Of a DNA stretch of 35,404 nucleotides, positions 1-7,294 are shown in pieces. Each line of letters opens with the position of its first letter. The stretch's first letter is position 1. The position numbers and the translations under genes are program-made. Below the pieces are notes generated by a model. The model saw only the letters and a program-made list of their open reading frames with translations. It did not search any database and was not told the DNA's origin. The stretch is taken from IMG/VR virus record IMGVR_UViG_3300025322_000905, positions 1-35,404 of that record; one strand, 5' to 3'. Source of the stretch: a virus.

Positions 1-1605
1 CCCCGCGACTACCAGAAACACTATGCGCACTGTAGCCAGAACGCCCGCCGAGGCGAGCGTGCCTGCCCGGACCTTGTTGACCCGCTCGACCCTTATGCCA
101 CTGGAGGCAAGTGTGCCAGCACGTACCTTGTTGGCTAGCTCGACGTGTATGCCTGAGCTGGCCAACGTTCCTGCACGGAGCTTGTTAGGACGTTCGACAC
201 GCGTACCCGCTGAGGCCAGCACCCCCGCCCGAGCCTTGTTGACTTGTTCAACCCGTACTCCACTGGTAGCTAGGGCGCCCACCCTGACCTTATTAGAACG
301 CTCGACACGCGTGCCCGCTGAAGCCATGGTGCCGGCCACATTAACATTTGTGACGTTGGTCGTCTTCTGGACGTAGGCGACATCGTAGTATGCCGGCTGT
401 ACACTCGTGTTGTTGTCTATCGTGACGGCCGTCGAGACCCAGCTCGACGTTTGAGCATTGCCGCTCCAGCCTGTGTGCGTGTGCGTGCTGACGGCTGGTG
501 TATTGGCCGTGCCTGCATGGGCGGCGACTCCAGGGTTGTCAATAGAGATGGTGTGGCTATGGCTGGCCACTGTGTGGTCATGGCTGGCCGACGTATGACT
601 GCTTGGGAGCGAGCCGCCGGAGCCGCCCACGCCGCCGATGGTGCTGGGGCACTTGGCATAAAGGGTCCGCATGTCCGGTGTGCCCCCAGCTCCATTGCAA
701 AGCGCCCAGCCAGACGGAATCGACGCCAGTGTACCTACCCACAAACAGATGGCGCCGGCGGGGATGCTATCTGCGCCTGACGTATTACGAATGACGGCCA
801 GGTTGACGTACGGCGGGTCATTGGCCGATGTGCCTGAGTTGCTGTTTGTGCTGACCGCGATGGTCGCCGTAGCACTCGCGTGCGTCAAGGCGTGCGTGTG
901 GCTTACACCACTAGGAGTACGGCCAGCACCGGAGCCAGTGCCGCCGGTGCCGCTGCCACTGGCCGCAGCCGAGGTACTGGCAGCGTGCGTGTGCGCCCAG
1001 TCCCCGTGGTTGTGGGCCGCGATGTTGTGCAGGTGCGTGGTGGCGCCGCCGGTGCCGCCGCCGCCCACCCCCACGGCAGTGCCCTTGAGGTACATGCTAC
1101 GGGTGTCCACCGTTCCAGCCGTGCCATCGCAGAAGCCCCAACCCGAAGGGGCAGAGGACGTATTCCAGTAAGCCACGCAGTTAGCAGGTAGGCCTGTCGG
1201 GCTACCGTTGCTCTCGATCCAGATCACCTCGTAATAAGACGGCTCATTATTGTCCGTCGAGGTGCTGGGCGTAGCGGAGCTGATGGCGCCCGATGGGGCG
1301 CCGGTAGCAGCGTTGCTGCTATGAGTGTGAGCATTGGGCGCGCCCTGAGTGTTGGCGTCCGTCCCCACCGTCGTGGCCGCGGCCGGCGAGTTGTTTACGG
1401 TGTGCGTGTGGGCGCTCGTCTCGGTGTGCGTGTGACTCTGCGTCGTATGGTTGTGCGTGTTGCTGCCGCCGGTGCCGCCGGGGTCAACGCCGTTCGCGCT
1501 ACCGCGTACATGCTTGCTGTCAAGCGCGGCGACACGTGACCAGTTTGCCGGAATGGTCGCGACAGTGCCGGGCCAGCCGACAATCACGCCTGCGGCAATG
1601 GCCAT
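1..1605 (-). CDS. Tail fibre/collar protein with three collar + His-rich modules and C-terminal 18-residue repeats (3' end outside window)
   Basis: The reading frame is open from ATG 1605 to the window edge (535 codons, no stop), so the C-terminus is missing. Three similar modules follow each other (about residues 1-130, 130-283, 283-415). Each has a tail-collar-like segment (GWPGTVATIPANW; APSGWGFCDG; IPSGWALCNG), a Gly-rich turn (GGTGG or GGSGGS), several HxH pairs (HNH, HTH, HLH, HDH and so on, about eleven in all), and an ending of the type P-x-Y-x-V. In known phage fibres, HxH motifs bind metal ions along the trimer axis and collar domains sit at fibre tips or baseplates. From about residue 424 come five full copies of an 18-residue repeat (consensus close to GTLASSGIRVERVNKVRA). 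The start has GGAAGG upstream, inside the end of the preceding gene. Likely a trimeric host-contact or baseplate structure; the exact position in the virion is inferred. Confidence 0.85.
   Translation of the reverse strand, partial: MAIAAGVIVGWPGTVATIPANWSRVAALDSKHVRGSANGVDPGGTGGSNTHNHTTQSHTHTETSAHTHTVNNSPAAATTVGTDANTQGAPNAHTHSSNAATGAPSGAISSATPSTSTDNNEPSYYEVIWIESNGSPTGLPANCVAYWNTSSAPSGWGFCDGTAGTVDTRSMYLKGTAVGVGGGGTGGATTHLHNIAAHNHGDWAHTHAASTSAAASGSGTGGTGSGAGRTPSGVSHTHALTHASATATIAVSTNSNSGTSANDPPYVNLAVIRNTSGADSIPAGAICLWVGTLASIPSGWALCNGAGGTPDMRTLYAKCPSTIGGVGGSGGSLPSSHTSASHDHTVASHSHTISIDNPGVAAHAGTANTPAVSTHTHTGWSGNAQTSSWVSTAVTIDNNTSVQPAYYDVAYVQKTTNVTNVNVAGTMASAGTRVERSNKVRVGALATSGVRVEQVNKARAGVLASAGTRVERPNKLRAGTLASSGIHVELANKVRAGTLASSGIRVERVNKVRAGTLASAGVLATVRIVFLVVAG
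43..333 (-). repeat. 54-bp coding tandem repeat (about 5.4 copies) in the tail fibre gene
   Basis: Read on the minus strand, the frame repeats every 54 bases (18 residues) from about 333 down to about 43. Successive copies differ at several positions (for example RVERSNKVRV, RVEQVNKARA, RVERPNKLRA, HVELANKVRA, RVERVNKVRA). The array is therefore old or selected for variation rather than a fresh duplication. The copy closest to the window edge is incomplete, after which the sequence departs from the repeat. Confidence 0.85.
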
Positions 1606-1608
1606 GAC

Positions 1609-1833
1609 CTAGCGCCCTTCCTGGCCGTGGTCGTCGTGGTGCTCAACGCAGTTGTTCAGCCAGTAGTGATTACGTCCGGGCACGAGCTTCTTTGCCCGCT
1701 TCACCGCTTCCTCCATGCTCTCCGCTAGCACGTCCACATACGTGATCCCGATATAGTTATCGCCCGTTGGGCCGCGCTGCTTGTCTTGCGCGGCCCACAC
1801 AATCCAATGCAGATGAGGCATGCTAACAGTCAC
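1609..1833 (-). CDS. Small hypothetical phage protein (74 aa)
   Basis: Starts at GTG 1833, whose GTGA overlaps the stop of the upstream gene by four bases, and stops two codons before the fibre gene starts. The protein is soluble-looking, with a central helical stretch rich in Ala, Glu and Lys (AESMEEAVKRAKKLV) and a His/Asp-rich tail (EHHDDHGQEGR). I do not recognise a family. The tight coupling between two virion genes suggests a role in tail assembly or as a minor virion component. An alternative start is the ATG four codons later. Confidence 0.65.
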   Translation of the reverse strand: MTVSMPHLHWIVWAAQDKQRGPTGDNYIGITYVDVLAESMEEAVKRAKKLVPGRNHYWLNNCVEHHDDHGQEGR

Positions 1834-2510
1834 GCTTCTGCCGAGGCAGTTAATGTGTACGTGCCTAAGATCCCGTCAGCCACGGCCAGCACAATCGTGC
1901 CGGTGAGTGACCTGTCCCACAGGTTGCCCGCCTCCTGCGTTGCCGAGTCCATGATGCCGTGCTCCTCGATGGTATTGCCTGCCGTCGTCTGCGTGTGCGT
2001 GGCGACCAGCGGCACGGTGTTGGTTGACTCGACATGCGTGCAAGTCGGCCTGACGCCGCCCGCATAGTTGGCCGCGGCAATCTCCACGAAGCTGGCCACC
2101 GTATCGGTGTTGGCCTCAACACCGCTGGCCGTGCCCATGCCCATGTAGATCATGTTGAATGCAGCGCTGCCCCAGGCAACACACAAGGCGGTCACGCCCT
2201 GCGTTGTGACTTTGCGGCGGGAGACAATGCCGTGGTCCTCTACTAGAGGCCCACCGTGTCGGTGTGGCGAATCCGGATGGCGGAATACCACGATCGCCAA
2301 CGTGGACTCCAGGATCATGCATTGCGTAATGCGCTCCAGGAGGTCGCCGGCCAGCTCGGCCGGTAGGACGTGCAGGCATTCTTTGATGATCTTGCCCAGC
2401 TCTGTCCGGGGTGAGAACTCCCGGATGCGCTGCTTGAGGCCATCTGGCACCCAGACGTCCTTCCGAACAATTTCCAGTCGCGGACGGGTTGCCATCAACT
2501 CTGCTACCAT
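1830..2510 (-). CDS. Probable virion structural protein (226 aa), unknown family
   Basis: I chose ATG 2510 because GGAGGT lies eight bases upstream; an upstream GTG at 2552 lacks such a site. The N-terminal part is mixed helical (MATRPRLEIVRKDVWVPDGLKQRIREF). The C-terminal half is rich in Thr, Ala, Gly and Val (TNTVPLVATHTQTTAGNTIEEHG), typical of beta-rich virion proteins. It sits in the tail operon next to the fibre gene, and its start overlaps the end of a 36-codon peptide gene. No enzymatic motif was seen. Confidence 0.7.
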   Translation of the reverse strand: MVAELMATRPRLEIVRKDVWVPDGLKQRIREFSPRTELGKIIKECLHVLPAELAGDLLERITQCMILESTLAIVVFRHPDSPHRHGGPLVEDHGIVSRRKVTTQGVTALCVAWGSAAFNMIYMGMGTASGVEANTDTVASFVEIAAANYAGGVRPTCTHVESTNTVPLVATHTQTTAGNTIEEHGIMDSATQEAGNLWDRSLTGTIVLAVADGILGTYTLTASAEA

Positions 2511-2614
2511 GTTAGCCACCTCCAGATTTGTTTGAGTAGTCGTCGCCACCACGGCGGGCGGGCGCGAATGATACGAAAACGAGTCTTACCGCGAATACCA
2601 AATTGACCTTGCAC
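2504..2614 (-). CDS. 36-residue cationic, Trp-rich peptide
   Basis: Starts at GTG 2614 with GGAGGT eight bases upstream and ends at TAG 2504, inside the start of the next gene. The peptide has ten Arg/Lys, no acidic residue and five Trp; its C-terminal half (PPWWRRLLKQIWRWLTW) looks like a membrane-active amphipathic helix. It could be a real effector, such as a membrane-acting or lysis-related peptide. It could also be only a coupling ORF that delivers ribosomes to the next start, since its 3' end contains that gene's ribosome binding site. No homologue is recognised. Confidence 0.45.
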   Translation of the reverse strand: MQGQFGIRGKTRFRIIRARPPWWRRLLKQIWRWLTW

Positions 2615-2615
2615 A

Positions 2616-3008
2616 CTACACCACCTCCGGCTGGCGGCCGTCCTCAAAGTGGTGAATACGCTGACGGGATGCGACCTCGTCCGCCGCGTCAAGCTCAGTT
2701 ATCAAAATGTCCTGGACGCACCCACTCGGGAAATAGGTCCACTCTACGCGCCGGCTGCCGGTCTTGGCCCCCAACACGTCCCGTGTGACCTCGGTCCGTG
2801 AGGCTATCTGGCGGTCAGGGTGGTAGGTGTCGCGCGTCTGGTCGGGTAGCGTAACCAGGGCATCCTGGTCCCAGGAGGCCACCCACAGGTCAAGCCGGAT
2901 GAGCTGTCGTTTGGTGAGCTGGTCGAGCCGGGCCTTCATGGCCGTGCGTATCTCCGTGACGGTGGCGGCCCTGAGCTGCTGGATTGTGAGGCCGGATAGG
3001 GTGGGCAT
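2616..3008 (-). CDS. Hypothetical phage protein (130 aa) of the tail region
   Basis: ATG 3008 is preceded by AGGGGAGG at good distance. The N-terminal third is a predicted helical segment (LSGLTIQQLRAATVTEIRTAMKARLDQL was read only as amphipathic in pieces). The rest contains short beta-like strands and ends EDGRQPEVV. No catalytic motif or membrane segment is visible. It lies between the DUF1566 protein and the Trp-rich peptide with spacings of a few bases, so it belongs to the same transcript. A structural or assembly function is inferred from position only. Confidence 0.7.
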   Translation of the reverse strand: MPTLSGLTIQQLRAATVTEIRTAMKARLDQLTKRQLIRLDLWVASWDQDALVTLPDQTRDTYHPDRQIASRTEVTRDVLGAKTGSRRVEWTYFPSGCVQDILITELDAADEVASRQRIHHFEDGRQPEVV

Positions 3009-3011
3009 TGG

Positions 3012-3797
3012 TTATCCTCCCCTGACGAGGATGCAGTATTTCCCGGTAGTCGTTGCGGCCGCCAGGTCATTTATCGATGTTAGACCCTGTGCTCCATTGA
3101 CACGTGTGGATGAAGACCATAAATCTATACTGGCTGCCGGAAACGCTACCGCGTCAAATGCCAATGTGGGCGACTCATTAAGATAGAGTGAGTTTAGCTC
3201 GGTCCAGTTGGGCACCCGCCAGTCCGTGTACCCCGCCAGGCTGGCCGCGTTGGCCGCCGCGGCGTAGGCGAAGATGTCGTAGAGCTGGCCGGTCCACGGC
3301 ATCTTGCCGTCGGAGGCCGAGCCCATCAGGCTGCTGACGTAGCGGGACCACATAAGCCCCGTGTTGTTGTCGAGCACGCAGTTGTTGGACTTCGCTTCCC
3401 GCTTGGCGATGGTAATGGCGTCGGCGGGGGTCTCGGTGACGAAGGTGGCGCCGGTGCAGGTAATGGTGCCGGCCACGTTGCCCGTAGTGACGGTGAACGG
3501 GCCTGGGTTGTTGGGTGCATCCGTCAAGATGATGTCGCCGGTCTTGAAGATGGCCAGGCCGTTGCCCGTATCCGTGATTGTCTTCGCCACATTGTCGAAG
3601 GCGATGGCGCCGGCGGCGCCGGTGTAGTGGGCGAGGTCTACGTTGGCGGTGCCGCTGTACTGGCCGGTGCTCAGTACCGTATAGCTTTTGGCCAGGCCCT
3701 TCTCGTAGTAGCCGTCGTCGAGCTCAGAGGAGTACTGGGTGGTCTGTCCGGTCTTGAGGAGACGGCCGCGCCTGGGATCTAATATTAGCCCGCCCAT
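3012..3797 (-). CDS. DUF1566 / Lcl-type domain virion protein (261 aa)
   Basis: The C-terminal half carries the hallmark of the DUF1566 (Lcl C-terminal) family: NNCVLDNNTGLMWSR around residue 137, then a helical segment rich in Ala/Asn, then YTDWRVPNWTELNSL, and a late LWSSS. This fold is related to C-type-lectin-like domains and is found on surface and phage proteins, where it is thought to bind ligands. The N-terminal half is Thr/Gly rich and beta-like (about 1-130), suiting a virion attachment part. Start ATG 3797 follows GAGGCGG. It may help in host recognition; that role is inferred. Confidence 0.75.
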   Translation of the reverse strand: MGGLILDPRRGRLLKTGQTTQYSSELDDGYYEKGLAKSYTVLSTGQYSGTANVDLAHYTGAAGAIAFDNVAKTITDTGNGLAIFKTGDIILTDAPNNPGPFTVTTGNVAGTITCTGATFVTETPADAITIAKREAKSNNCVLDNNTGLMWSRYVSSLMGSASDGKMPWTGQLYDIFAYAAAANAASLAGYTDWRVPNWTELNSLYLNESPTLAFDAVAFPAASIDLWSSSTRVNGAQGLTSINDLAAATTTGKYCILVRGG

Positions 3798-3799
3798 TG

Positions 3800-4279
3800 C
3801 TACACCGCCTCATGGTTCAGAATGGACAATTTGCCGGTCACTCCCGCGCCCCCCGCAGCTAGGGTGATGGCCATAGCGGTGTTGTTAGCACCCTTCTTTG
3901 GCCGGGGGAACTCGATAGCGCCCGGCCCTTCTTCGTGAATGTCTATGTTGAAGATCACGGTTGCACCATCTGTGACTTGTAAATTGCCCCCTACGGGGAT
4001 GCCGCCATAATAGCTCCAGGCAATCCCGGTAATGATGTGACTCCTGGGTGTGGCATCAGCAGCATACGTAACAACAGCGGCAGTGTTAGCAGCAGGCGCA
4101 TGCACATCAGCCGCGGCGCCTAGAATTGGTTCAGACTCCACCGCCTGCGCCACTCCCCCCGCCTGCAACTGGACAGGCAGCGGCTCACTCTGACAAACGC
4201 GCCGTGCCTCGCCCCGCACATTGTCCCACCAGTAATGTAGAATCTTGGTGATTGGCCCACCCTGAATTGACTCAGTCAC
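3800..4279 (-). CDS. Probable virion surface/structural protein (159 aa)
   Basis: GTG 4279 has GGAGGT eight bases upstream, inside the end of the DUF1360 gene, which it overlaps by eight bases. The sequence is beta-rich with many small residues (AAVVTYAADATPRSHIITGIAWSYY; GGNLQVTDGATVIFNIDI was seen as alternating strands). It ends KLSILNHEAV. Such compact beta-sandwich proteins are common among head-decoration and tail proteins. No known motif was recognised, so the assignment rests on composition and position ahead of the DUF1566 gene. Confidence 0.65.
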   Translation of the reverse strand: MTESIQGGPITKILHYWWDNVRGEARRVCQSEPLPVQLQAGGVAQAVESEPILGAAADVHAPAANTAAVVTYAADATPRSHIITGIAWSYYGGIPVGGNLQVTDGATVIFNIDIHEEGPGAIEFPRPKKGANNTAMAITLAAGGAGVTGKLSILNHEAV

Positions 4280-4619
4280 GGTCCGTTACCTCCCAAAGCC
4301 AGATTGCGCCCCCCGACAGGGCGAGCCAGACAACCAGTATTGCTAAACCGGTGTGCCAGAAAAGGAGCAAGGCCACCGGAATCGCCACCCACATGCTCAG
4401 ACAACGGGGGCAGGACACAGCCCGCCCTAGATTGCTCCGTGCTCGCCACTGTGCAGACGTGCCCGGCAACCGCGGCGTCGGGTCCTCCCGATACTCGTAG
4501 GCGCCCAGCCAGGTACGAAGGGCCACACACCAATCGCTGGGGCCGTCGTCCACTGCGAGCAGGACAGAGAGCCGGTAGACGGACAGCACGCCCAGCAAGA
4601 ACAGGAACAGGTCAGGCAC
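4272..4619 (-). CDS. DUF1360-like small membrane protein (115 aa)
   Basis: Starts at GTG 4619, two bases after the stop of the glycosyltransferase gene. Three hydrophobic segments are visible (LFLFLLGVLSVYRLSVLLAV; MWVAIPVALLLFWHTGLAIL; VVWLALSGGAIWLWEV). The central CPRCLSMWVAIP resembles the C-x-x-C-x-x-x-W signature of DUF1360 membrane proteins, known from Firmicutes and phages; function unknown. Direct linkage to the glycosyltransferase makes an inner-membrane helper for glycan work possible, but a lysis or holin-like role cannot be excluded. Confidence 0.65.
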   Translation of the reverse strand: MPDLFLFLLGVLSVYRLSVLLAVDDGPSDWCVALRTWLGAYEYREDPTPRLPGTSAQWRARSNLGRAVSCPRCLSMWVAIPVALLLFWHTGLAILVVWLALSGGAIWLWEVTDRD

Positions 4620-4620
4620 G

Positions 4621-4902
4621 TCAAGCCCGCCGAAACCAGTTGGGCGCCGCTGCCAGGTCGGCCGGATGAACCATGAAGCGGTCGCCACCGCCTCTCCGCC
4701 CATAGAACGTATGTGTAGCCGGGCCGTAGATGTGGTGGGCGCCACGGTTCAGGCTCAGGTACTCCACCATCACCAGGCTCTCGACAAACTCGGCGGAGAC
4801 AGCGCCGTTCCCGTTCGCCGGTGCGCTGGCCTGCACCTGGTCCGTCGTCGGCGCTGGCACAGTTGCCGCCCGCGTCTTCTTGTTGCACGCGCCACAAGCC
4901 AT
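4621..4902 (-). CDS. Nested in-frame product: stand-alone C-terminal domain of the glycosyltransferase gene (93 aa)
   Basis: Inside the 886-codon gene, codon 794 is an ATG at 4902 preceded by AGGAG with an 8-base spacer, which is as good as the sites used by neighbouring genes. Translation from it would give a 93-residue protein starting MACGACNKK, with a disordered Pro/Ala/Thr linker and then a compact domain (VEYLSLNRGAHHIYGPATHTFYG). Small proteins with a Cys pair followed by a YGP-x-T-type beta domain occur alone in many phage structural clusters (from memory). It may have become fused to the glycosyltransferase, keeping its own start. Confidence 0.45.
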   Translation of the reverse strand: MACGACNKKTRAATVPAPTTDQVQASAPANGNGAVSAEFVESLVMVEYLSLNRGAHHIYGPATHTFYGRRGGGDRFMVHPADLAAAPNWFRRA

Positions 4903-7281
4903 CTTCTTTGCTCCTGAGTGATAGTCGGCCCACTTGGTGAGAATGTGTTGTTTTAGTTGCTCGAAGTGATTGACAAGGGAAGTGTCCCGCCGCTCGCCAC
5001 TCCACATGTCATACTGAACAAGTGGCTCCGCCAAGTGCACGGGGCACCAGCCCGCGGCGCAAACGGCAATGTAAAAGTCCCAGTCTTCCCAGCCAGGCAT
5101 GCTTTCGTCGAAACCGCCCACCAACAGCCAGGCGTCCCGCGGTAGCAGCGTCGTTACCGGGTGGTGAGAATGCCGCAAGTTGTCCTCACCGTCGATATCC
5201 GGACAATGATGGCGGACCCTTTTGTCGCCTTCGCGCTTCATAAAGTCGGTGAAGACGTACTCCTTGACCTCTCGCCGATCGGACTGCCCCTGTCGCCAAA
5301 CGGAAAGCGTCCTTCGTAGGAACTCCGGGTGTAGCCAGTCGTCGGCGTCCAGAAACACCAGAAACTGCCCCTTGCTGGCGACAACACCCGCGTTGCGGGC
5401 CGCTCCAGCGCCGCTGGCCGCTTGCGCCGTCTTGACGACTTTGGCAAACGGGAAGCCCGACAGCGTCAGCCCGCCGCCTGTGTCGTCCACTACGACGACC
5501 TCCCAGTCGGGCTCTGTCTGCGCCACTACCGAGTCAAGGGCCTTGATTACCCGCTGCTCATGGCCGGGGCCTACCGGGATCACCACCGAAACGACAGGAT
5601 TGGCGTGCGAGCGCACCAGGTAGCTGAAGCGGTCCGCCCGTTCAGTCGAGGGCGCCAGCGCACCGTAGGGCGCAACAAGCTTGTCTCGTGCCCAGGGAAA
5701 CCACTCTGTCCAGTCCCGCGAGACGGGCTCAACACGGCCCATCGAGTCCTGGCGCTCCCGCTTAACCAGGTAGGGTGCCTCTGTGACTTTGGCGGGCCGG
5801 AAGCCGTAGGAGGTGACACGGCACCAGAAGTCGGCGTCCTCCGCTGTACGGATGTGCTCGCGGTAGCCGCCCACTCGCTCCCACACGCGGCGCCTGTACA
5901 GAGAGCAGTACGGCAATTGGTTGAACTGCCGCATCTGGCGTTCCATGCGGAACGCTTCAGGCCAGCCGCCGCGCTGCATCGCCCGCCGCTCGGGCGGCGC
6001 ATCCTGAAAGTACTCCATGTGGCCGTAGGCGATGTCTACCCGGCGGTCTTTGTCCAGTCCGTCGGCCAGCGTCTGCAGCGCGGTAGGCGTCAGCATATCG
6101 TCGGCGTCCAGCGGCAGGATGTAGCGGCCCGTGCTGGCTCGAATGCCGTAGTTGCGGGCGCCGGCCAGGTACAAGTTGCTCGGCGTACGCACATAACGGA
6201 TACGCGGGTCCCGTGCCGCGTACCGCTGCGCCACCTCAGCCGTGTCATCGGGCGAGCAGTCGTCTACGATAAGGCACTCCCAGTCGGCGTCCTGCTGTGC
6301 CAGGATCGAGTCCAAGCACTCCGGCAGGTACTGTGCCAGGTTGTAGCAGGTGACGACGACCGAAGTGCGCGGCTGGCGGCGTTGCGTCTCCCACTCGCTC
6401 AGCGCCCGCTCGTACACCGCAGCGTACTGGCCGATCACGTCCGCCCACTTGTAGTGCTCCAGCACGTGCGCCCTGGCCGCGGCGCCTAGTTCAGCGCGGT
6501 TGTCAATGCAATAACGCAAGCCCTGCCTCAGTGACTCATAGTCGCCCGGCTTGGCTAGCCAGCCATGCTCTCCGTGCCGCATGATGTCGAGCTGCCCGCC
6601 GTGCGCCCAGCCCAAGACGGGGACGGCGGCGGCCATTGCTTCCAGGGTGCCAATGCCGAAGGTCTCACGGGCCAGGCACAGGTAGATGCCGGCATTTCTC
6701 ACAAACTCCTGCATGCGCGGGTACGACATCTGGCCAGTGATCTCGACGTTGTTGCGGGGCTCGCCAAACGTCGAGACGAACCTGACGCCCGGCTCCATGG
6801 CCGCCAACTGGTTCATTTCGCGGGGGTCGCACACCACGTCAGCCCGTGCCTTGTTCCACAGGACGTAACCCTGGTTCTCGCCGGGCTCCCACTCGTCAGG
6901 GTCGATTCCGTGGCCGATCACCGTGACGGGCGAGCACAACCCGCGGCGCATGGACGCGGCTACCCACTCGCTCGGCGCTGTCAACAGGTCGGCCCGCCGC
7001 AGGTTGACGAGCACATGCGCATTGGCAGGGCGAGCCCAGTCGCCAAACTCCATTTCCGCTGTCCAGTAGAGGCCGTGCGAGGATGCCACCCACGGCTTGT
7101 TAATGTGCAGGTCGGCATAGTTGCCAGCATGGCAGTTGAGCACGTCGGCCCCGTAGGGGTCTTCGGTGACTTCCCAGCCGTAGGCGGGCAGGTGCTTCGT
7201 TTGGGCCTCAGAAACTCTCCGAATTCCACCATCCCCTACGTCCGGCTGCTTGAATTGCGGGACGATCCAGACCTTCTTCAA
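4621..7281 (-). CDS. Triple-domain glycosyltransferase (GT4 + GT2 + GT2) with C-terminal virion-like domain, 886 aa
   Basis: Residues 1-290 form a GT4-type (GT-B) transferase with the E-x7-E motif at 206-214 (ETFGIGTLE) and a shortened N-terminal half. Residues about 305-555 are a GT2 (GT-A) domain (SVVVTCYN, VDDCSPDD, DxD-type LDADD at 391-395, acidic pair AEDADFW near 481). Residues about 563-790 are a second GT2 domain (SVVIPVGPGH, VVDDTGGG, FLDADDW at 643-649, GWEDWDF). Residues 794-886 start with MACGACNKK and contain YGPATHTFYG, resembling a small phage structural domain. Each GT transfers a sugar from an activated donor, so one polypeptide could add up to three sugars in order. No signal peptide or membrane segment is seen, so it is probably cytoplasmic. 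It leads the glycan/tail part of the late operon. Confidence 0.9.
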   Translation of the reverse strand: MKKVWIVPQFKQPDVGDGGIRRVSEAQTKHLPAYGWEVTEDPYGADVLNCHAGNYADLHINKPWVASSHGLYWTAEMEFGDWARPANAHVLVNLRRADLLTAPSEWVAASMRRGLCSPVTVIGHGIDPDEWEPGENQGYVLWNKARADVVCDPREMNQLAAMEPGVRFVSTFGEPRNNVEITGQMSYPRMQEFVRNAGIYLCLARETFGIGTLEAMAAAVPVLGWAHGGQLDIMRHGEHGWLAKPGDYESLRQGLRYCIDNRAELGAAARAHVLEHYKWADVIGQYAAVYERALSEWETQRRQPRTSVVVTCYNLAQYLPECLDSILAQQDADWECLIVDDCSPDDTAEVAQRYAARDPRIRYVRTPSNLYLAGARNYGIRASTGRYILPLDADDMLTPTALQTLADGLDKDRRVDIAYGHMEYFQDAPPERRAMQRGGWPEAFRMERQMRQFNQLPYCSLYRRRVWERVGGYREHIRTAEDADFWCRVTSYGFRPAKVTEAPYLVKRERQDSMGRVEPVSRDWTEWFPWARDKLVAPYGALAPSTERADRFSYLVRSHANPVVSVVIPVGPGHEQRVIKALDSVVAQTEPDWEVVVVDDTGGGLTLSGFPFAKVVKTAQAASGAGAARNAGVVASKGQFLVFLDADDWLHPEFLRRTLSVWRQGQSDRREVKEYVFTDFMKREGDKRVRHHCPDIDGEDNLRHSHHPVTTLLPRDAWLLVGGFDESMPGWEDWDFYIAVCAAGWCPVHLAEPLVQYDMWSGERRDTSLVNHFEQLKQHILTKWADYHSGAKKMACGACNKKTRAATVPAPTTDQVQASAPANGNGAVSAEFVESLVMVEYLSLNRGAHHIYGPATHTFYGRRGGGDRFMVHPADLAAAPNWFRRA

Positions 7282-7294
7282 CCTTCTCGCTCCT

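Noticed and set aside
23-376. Plus-strand ORF with regular repeats (RTPAEASVPARTLL type)
   Set aside because: It is the antisense of the 54-bp repeats in the fibre gene; the minus-strand frame is open over 535 codons and has clear domains.
5422-6489. Plus-strand ORF of 355 codons
   Set aside because: Antisense to the triple glycosyltransferase, rich in Arg, Val and His, without any domain.
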